Shown: one piece after another, positions 44,606 to 46,295 of the stretch
Position numbering within the stretch: the stretch's first letter is position 1
How the letters are laid out: the number at the start of each line of letters is the position of its first letter
IMG/VR virus record: IMGVR_UViG_3300046796_000264
Span: 1-46,295 of that record
Direction: 5' to 3' (one strand)
DNA: 46,295 bases
Source of the DNA: a virus
Program-made: the position numbers and the translations under genes
The notes under the pieces: generated by a model
Database searches by the model: none
The model's input: only the letters and a program-made list of their open reading frames with translations
What the model was told of the DNA's origin: nothing

Positions 44606-44655
44606 TTATGGACACGATAGAGGCGCGCGAGGTCGCCGAGGAGATGATCCGATGA
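44596..44655 (+). pseudogene. Short stub before the HNH-AP2 gene
   Basis: ATG at 44596 or 44608 gives MDTIEAREVAEEMIR and then a stop that overlaps the HNH ATG (ATGA). The stub aligns with the front of the gene after the HNH gene, MKKYDEAISVAEEQIR: nine of fourteen residues agree (EA, VAEE, IR and others). So it looks like the original beginning of that gene, cut off by the HNH insertion. A 21-bp repeat with 44047-44067 gives another possible source. Confidence 0.5.
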
Positions 44656-45122
44656 TAATTACGCTTAGAGGCGGTCTTGAAACCATAATTGATGACGAAA
44701 GTTGGCCCATAGCTGAAGGGTATAAATGGCTTCCATCTAACGGGAGGCGAGGGTATTGGTATGCCTGTGCTTATCGTTTCAATAGGCGATTCGTGCTTCA
44801 TCGTCTTATTGCCAACGCTCTTCCTGGGCAAGTCGTAGACCATATAAATAGAAATACATTGGATAATAGAATTGCCAATCTTCGTATAGCAACTGTTTCC
44901 CAGAACGCCGCCAACTCACATCATCGAAACAGGCTGTCGGGTTATCGTGGGGTATACTATGCACCTCACGGATTACCATGGGCCGTATTTATCCAGAGAG
45001 AATATGTTGGTAAATTTTCTAACAAAGAAGATGCTGCCTGAGCTTTTGATGCTGAGGCTATTAAAAGATACGGAGAGTTTGCAACGCTGAATTTTGAGGA
45101 TTCTCGGCATGAAAAAATATGA
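44652..45122 (+). pseudogene. HNH-AP2 homing endonuclease broken by an in-frame TGA
   Basis: The open part is 44652-45041 (129 residues): IITLRGGLETIIDDESWPIA, then the HNH signature VVDHINRNTLDNRIANLRIA and the AP2 start SGYRGVYYAPHGLPWAVFIQ. TGA at 45039-45041 follows KEDAA. Beyond it the same frame continues AFDAEAIKRYGEFATLNFED, which is the normal end of the AP2 domain (AARAYDEAAIKYFGEFA.LNF). One base change from CGA (Arg) would explain the stop. GAGGAG precedes the ATG. The gene is AT-rich, unlike its neighbours. Catalysis may survive, DNA recognition probably not. Confidence 0.8.
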
Positions 45123-45285
45123 CGAAGCAATTAGCGTAGCTGAGGAACAAATTAGGCATTGGAAGTATTGGGACGTAAGTGCCCGCACCGCCTCGGTTGC
45201 GCTCGGCTACACGACGCATCGGCGGGGGTGGGAGCGGGTGCGCAAGGCGCTGGTGCGCTGGTGGCGGGAATACGGCGAGGCTTGA
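45109..45285 (+). CDS. Small helical protein with replaced front (58 aa)
   Basis: A 58-residue protein (MKKYDEAISVAEEQIRHWKY, WDVSARTASVALGYTTHRRG, then WERVRKALVRWWREYGEA). The first 22 codons are AT-rich like the HNH gene, the rest GC-rich like the phage. The front is a second version of the stub at 44596-44655. The later part is basic and Trp-rich and could bind DNA. GAGGA precedes the ATG at 45109, which lies inside the end of the broken HNH frame. Confidence 0.6.
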   Translation: MKKYDEAISVAEEQIRHWKYWDVSARTASVALGYTTHRRGWERVRKALVRWWREYGEA

Positions 45286-45437
45286 GCTCGCCGACCGCAT
45301 CCCATATAATCGCCGACGAGCGCGGGCCCGCCTGATCGACGGATCAGGACACAAAGCCCGCTACGCCGACCAGCAGCCCGGTTCAGCATTGGCCGGCCCG
45401 CGCTCGTTTCTCTCCCGGCTGCCAAGGCTGCTGCGCA

Positions 45438-45962
45438 ATGGACGATTGCCTACGCAAGATAGCGAAGATCGCGAATGATTTCGCGGTGCTCTCTCGCGAA
45501 ACATTCATGTCGGACCTCGATACCATCTGCAATATGGAAGGGAGTCCGATAGAGATTTTGTTCGGCGCTGCATTGATCTTTGCCTTAAAGGAACAGATAC
45601 CAGAATTTTCATTTGAGTTTATGGAAGATGCGAGCGATCTCATAGATGGAAAAGAATATTATTCTAATTTTGTATTAAGCCAAAAGAAGATAGGGGCATA
45701 TACGGTTGATTTTTATCTGTTTGCCAAGACGGCATGTGGTGGACCGCTACGGATCGCCATAGAATGTGACGGGCACGATTTCCACGAAAGAACCAAACAA
45801 CAGGCGGCGCATGACAGACGGAAGGATCGTTGGTTACAATCTCAGGGTCTTATCGTCATGCGGTACACCGGCTCCGAGATATGGGGCGATGCTGTCGGGT
45901 GCGCTCGGCAGGTTGCTAAGCTGGCAAGCGATCGCATCTTTTTCCTGGCCGCAGCGCAATGA
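45438..45962 (+). CDS. DUF559/Vsr-like nuclease-fold protein (174 aa)
   Basis: The second half has KIGAYTVDFYLFAKTACGGP, LRIAIECDGHDFHERTKQQA, HDRRKDRWLQSQGLIVMRYT and GSEIWGDAVGCARQV. D95-type Asp, E-C-D and the R-D-R-W-L...G...RYT order are those of the Vsr-like (PD-D/ExK) fold of DUF559, akin to mismatch-type endonucleases. The first 80 residues are helical and AT-rich. Its stop overlaps the start of the DnaT-like gene (ATGA). It may act in replication, repair or against rival DNA. Confidence 0.75.
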   Translation: MDDCLRKIAKIANDFAVLSRETFMSDLDTICNMEGSPIEILFGAALIFALKEQIPEFSFEFMEDASDLIDGKEYYSNFVLSQKKIGAYTVDFYLFAKTACGGPLRIAIECDGHDFHERTKQQAAHDRRKDRWLQSQGLIVMRYTGSEIWGDAVGCARQVAKLASDRIFFLAAAQ

Positions 45963-46295
45963 CCCGCATCTGTCTCCCCGAGCGGGCGTTCAACGATCGC
46001 CGTATCCGTGGGACACATCTACGATTGCTTGCCGCCATCGCGGCGCTTGGCGAGGGGGTGCTATCACTTCGGCAGATGAGCGGGCAGAGCGGCATAAGCG
46101 ATCGTGACTTACGGCGACAACTCCGCGAGCTTGAGGATTTCGGCTACCTTGTCACCATACCAAACCCCGGCTCTGAATCGTCGTATTCTATAAACTTCAA
46201 TGACATTGATGGGGGGGAAGAAAACTCCCCCCAGGGTGAGAAAAAACACACACCGACGGTTCCCCCCTTGCATGTCCCCCTCTCTTCCCCCTCTG
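45959..46295 (+). CDS. DnaT-like replication initiator, N-terminal part (continues at base 2)
   Basis: The front half of the 257-residue protein; it runs off the right end and continues at base 2 of the window. Residues 1-72 form a winged helix: FNDRRIRGTHLRLLAAIAAL, then LRQMSGQSGISDRDLRRQLR and ELEDFGYLV. That is the usual N-terminal domain of phage replication proteins of this kind, which binds the origin. Bases 46159-46295 repeat 1-137. The ATG overlaps the previous stop (ATGA). The putative iterons lie in this same gene. Confidence 0.82.
   Translation, partial: MTRICLPERAFNDRRIRGTHLRLLAAIAALGEGVLSLRQMSGQSGISDRDLRRQLRELEDFGYLVTIPNPGSESSYSINFNDIDGGEENSPQGEKKHTPTVPPLHVPLSSPS
46159..46295. 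repeat. Terminal direct repeat, right copy
   Basis: Same sequence as 1-137 apart from T at 46285 (G at 127). See the left copy. Joining base 46158 to base 1 keeps the initiator frame open. Confidence 0.93.

Noticed and set aside
45039-45041. Recoding of TGA as an amino acid
   Set aside because: TGA ends many intact genes in the window, and no recoding RNA structure is seen; a mutation is the simpler reading.
1-46295. CRISPR arrays, insertion sequences, integrase
   Set aside because: No regular repeat-spacer pattern, no transposase and no tyrosine or serine recombinase motif was found on either strand.

Overview
The window is a complete or nearly complete genome of a double-stranded DNA bacteriophage. 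Bases 1-137 recur at 46159-46295 with one mismatch, and one open reading frame runs through the join, so the sequence is best read as a circle of about 46,158 bp opened inside a replication gene. The DNA is GC-rich and genes are packed tightly, many overlapping by ATGA or GTGA. The virion genes are those of a short-tailed (podovirus-like) phage: a terminase with an ATPase and nuclease, a portal, a scaffold, an N4-gp56-like major capsid protein, a head-tail adaptor, a tail nozzle and three large ejection-type proteins. There is no tape measure, sheath or tail-tube gene. Spanin-like and lipoprotein genes and a phage-encoded O-antigen ligase/polymerase point to a Gram-negative host. The GC content and the protein flavour would fit an Alphaproteobacterium, but that is inference.

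Layout. (a) 42224-46295 and 2-574, plus strand: a Cro/C1-type regulator, a VRR-NUC nuclease, a PAPS-reductase-like protein, an HNH-AP2 gene broken by a stop codon, a DUF559/Vsr-like nuclease and a DnaT-like replication initiator whose linker DNA holds six C-run repeats. (b) 514-1683, minus strand: five small genes read from a promoter at a second switch; the regulator at 1797-1988 points the other way. (c) 1948-3392: a zinc-finger HGG protein (possible small terminase), a non-coding stretch with direct repeats and palindromes, a 59-residue gene and a strong plus-strand terminator. (d) 3393-34870, plus strand: the late operon, covering a holin-like protein, lipoprotein, TerL, portal, scaffold, capsid, tail, fibres, lysis genes, ejection proteins and a PurD-like ATP-grasp protein. 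Two minus-strand genes sit in it, an endonuclease VII-like HNH gene and the O-antigen ligase. (e) 34861-41927, minus strand: the early operon, with Gp157-like, Rad52-type annealing, AspH-like and KTSC proteins plus many small unknown genes. It is broken only by a structured non-coding stretch at 40450-40769 that ends in a plus-strand terminator.

How the parts work together. Operator-like half-sites at 41949-42040 and 1735-1770 overlap predicted promoters and probably set the early programme. Replication appears to depend on the host: there is a DnaT-like initiator, a Rad52-type annealing protein and nucleases, but no recognisable DNA polymerase, intact helicase or RNA polymerase. No integrase was recognised. 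A minus-strand remnant of a DUF3987-type primase/helicase C-terminus at 44426-44605 suggests that an older replication module was lost.

The most interesting points are: HNH genes that appear to have carried new coding sequence into neighbouring genes; a zinc-finger gene with a very strong ribosome site lying antisense inside the O-antigen ligase; a folded plus-strand RNA candidate at 40586-40760; iterons inside the initiator gene; a Hint (intein-like) domain fused to the front of a tail protein; and a terminase with what looks like a second nuclease-like domain.
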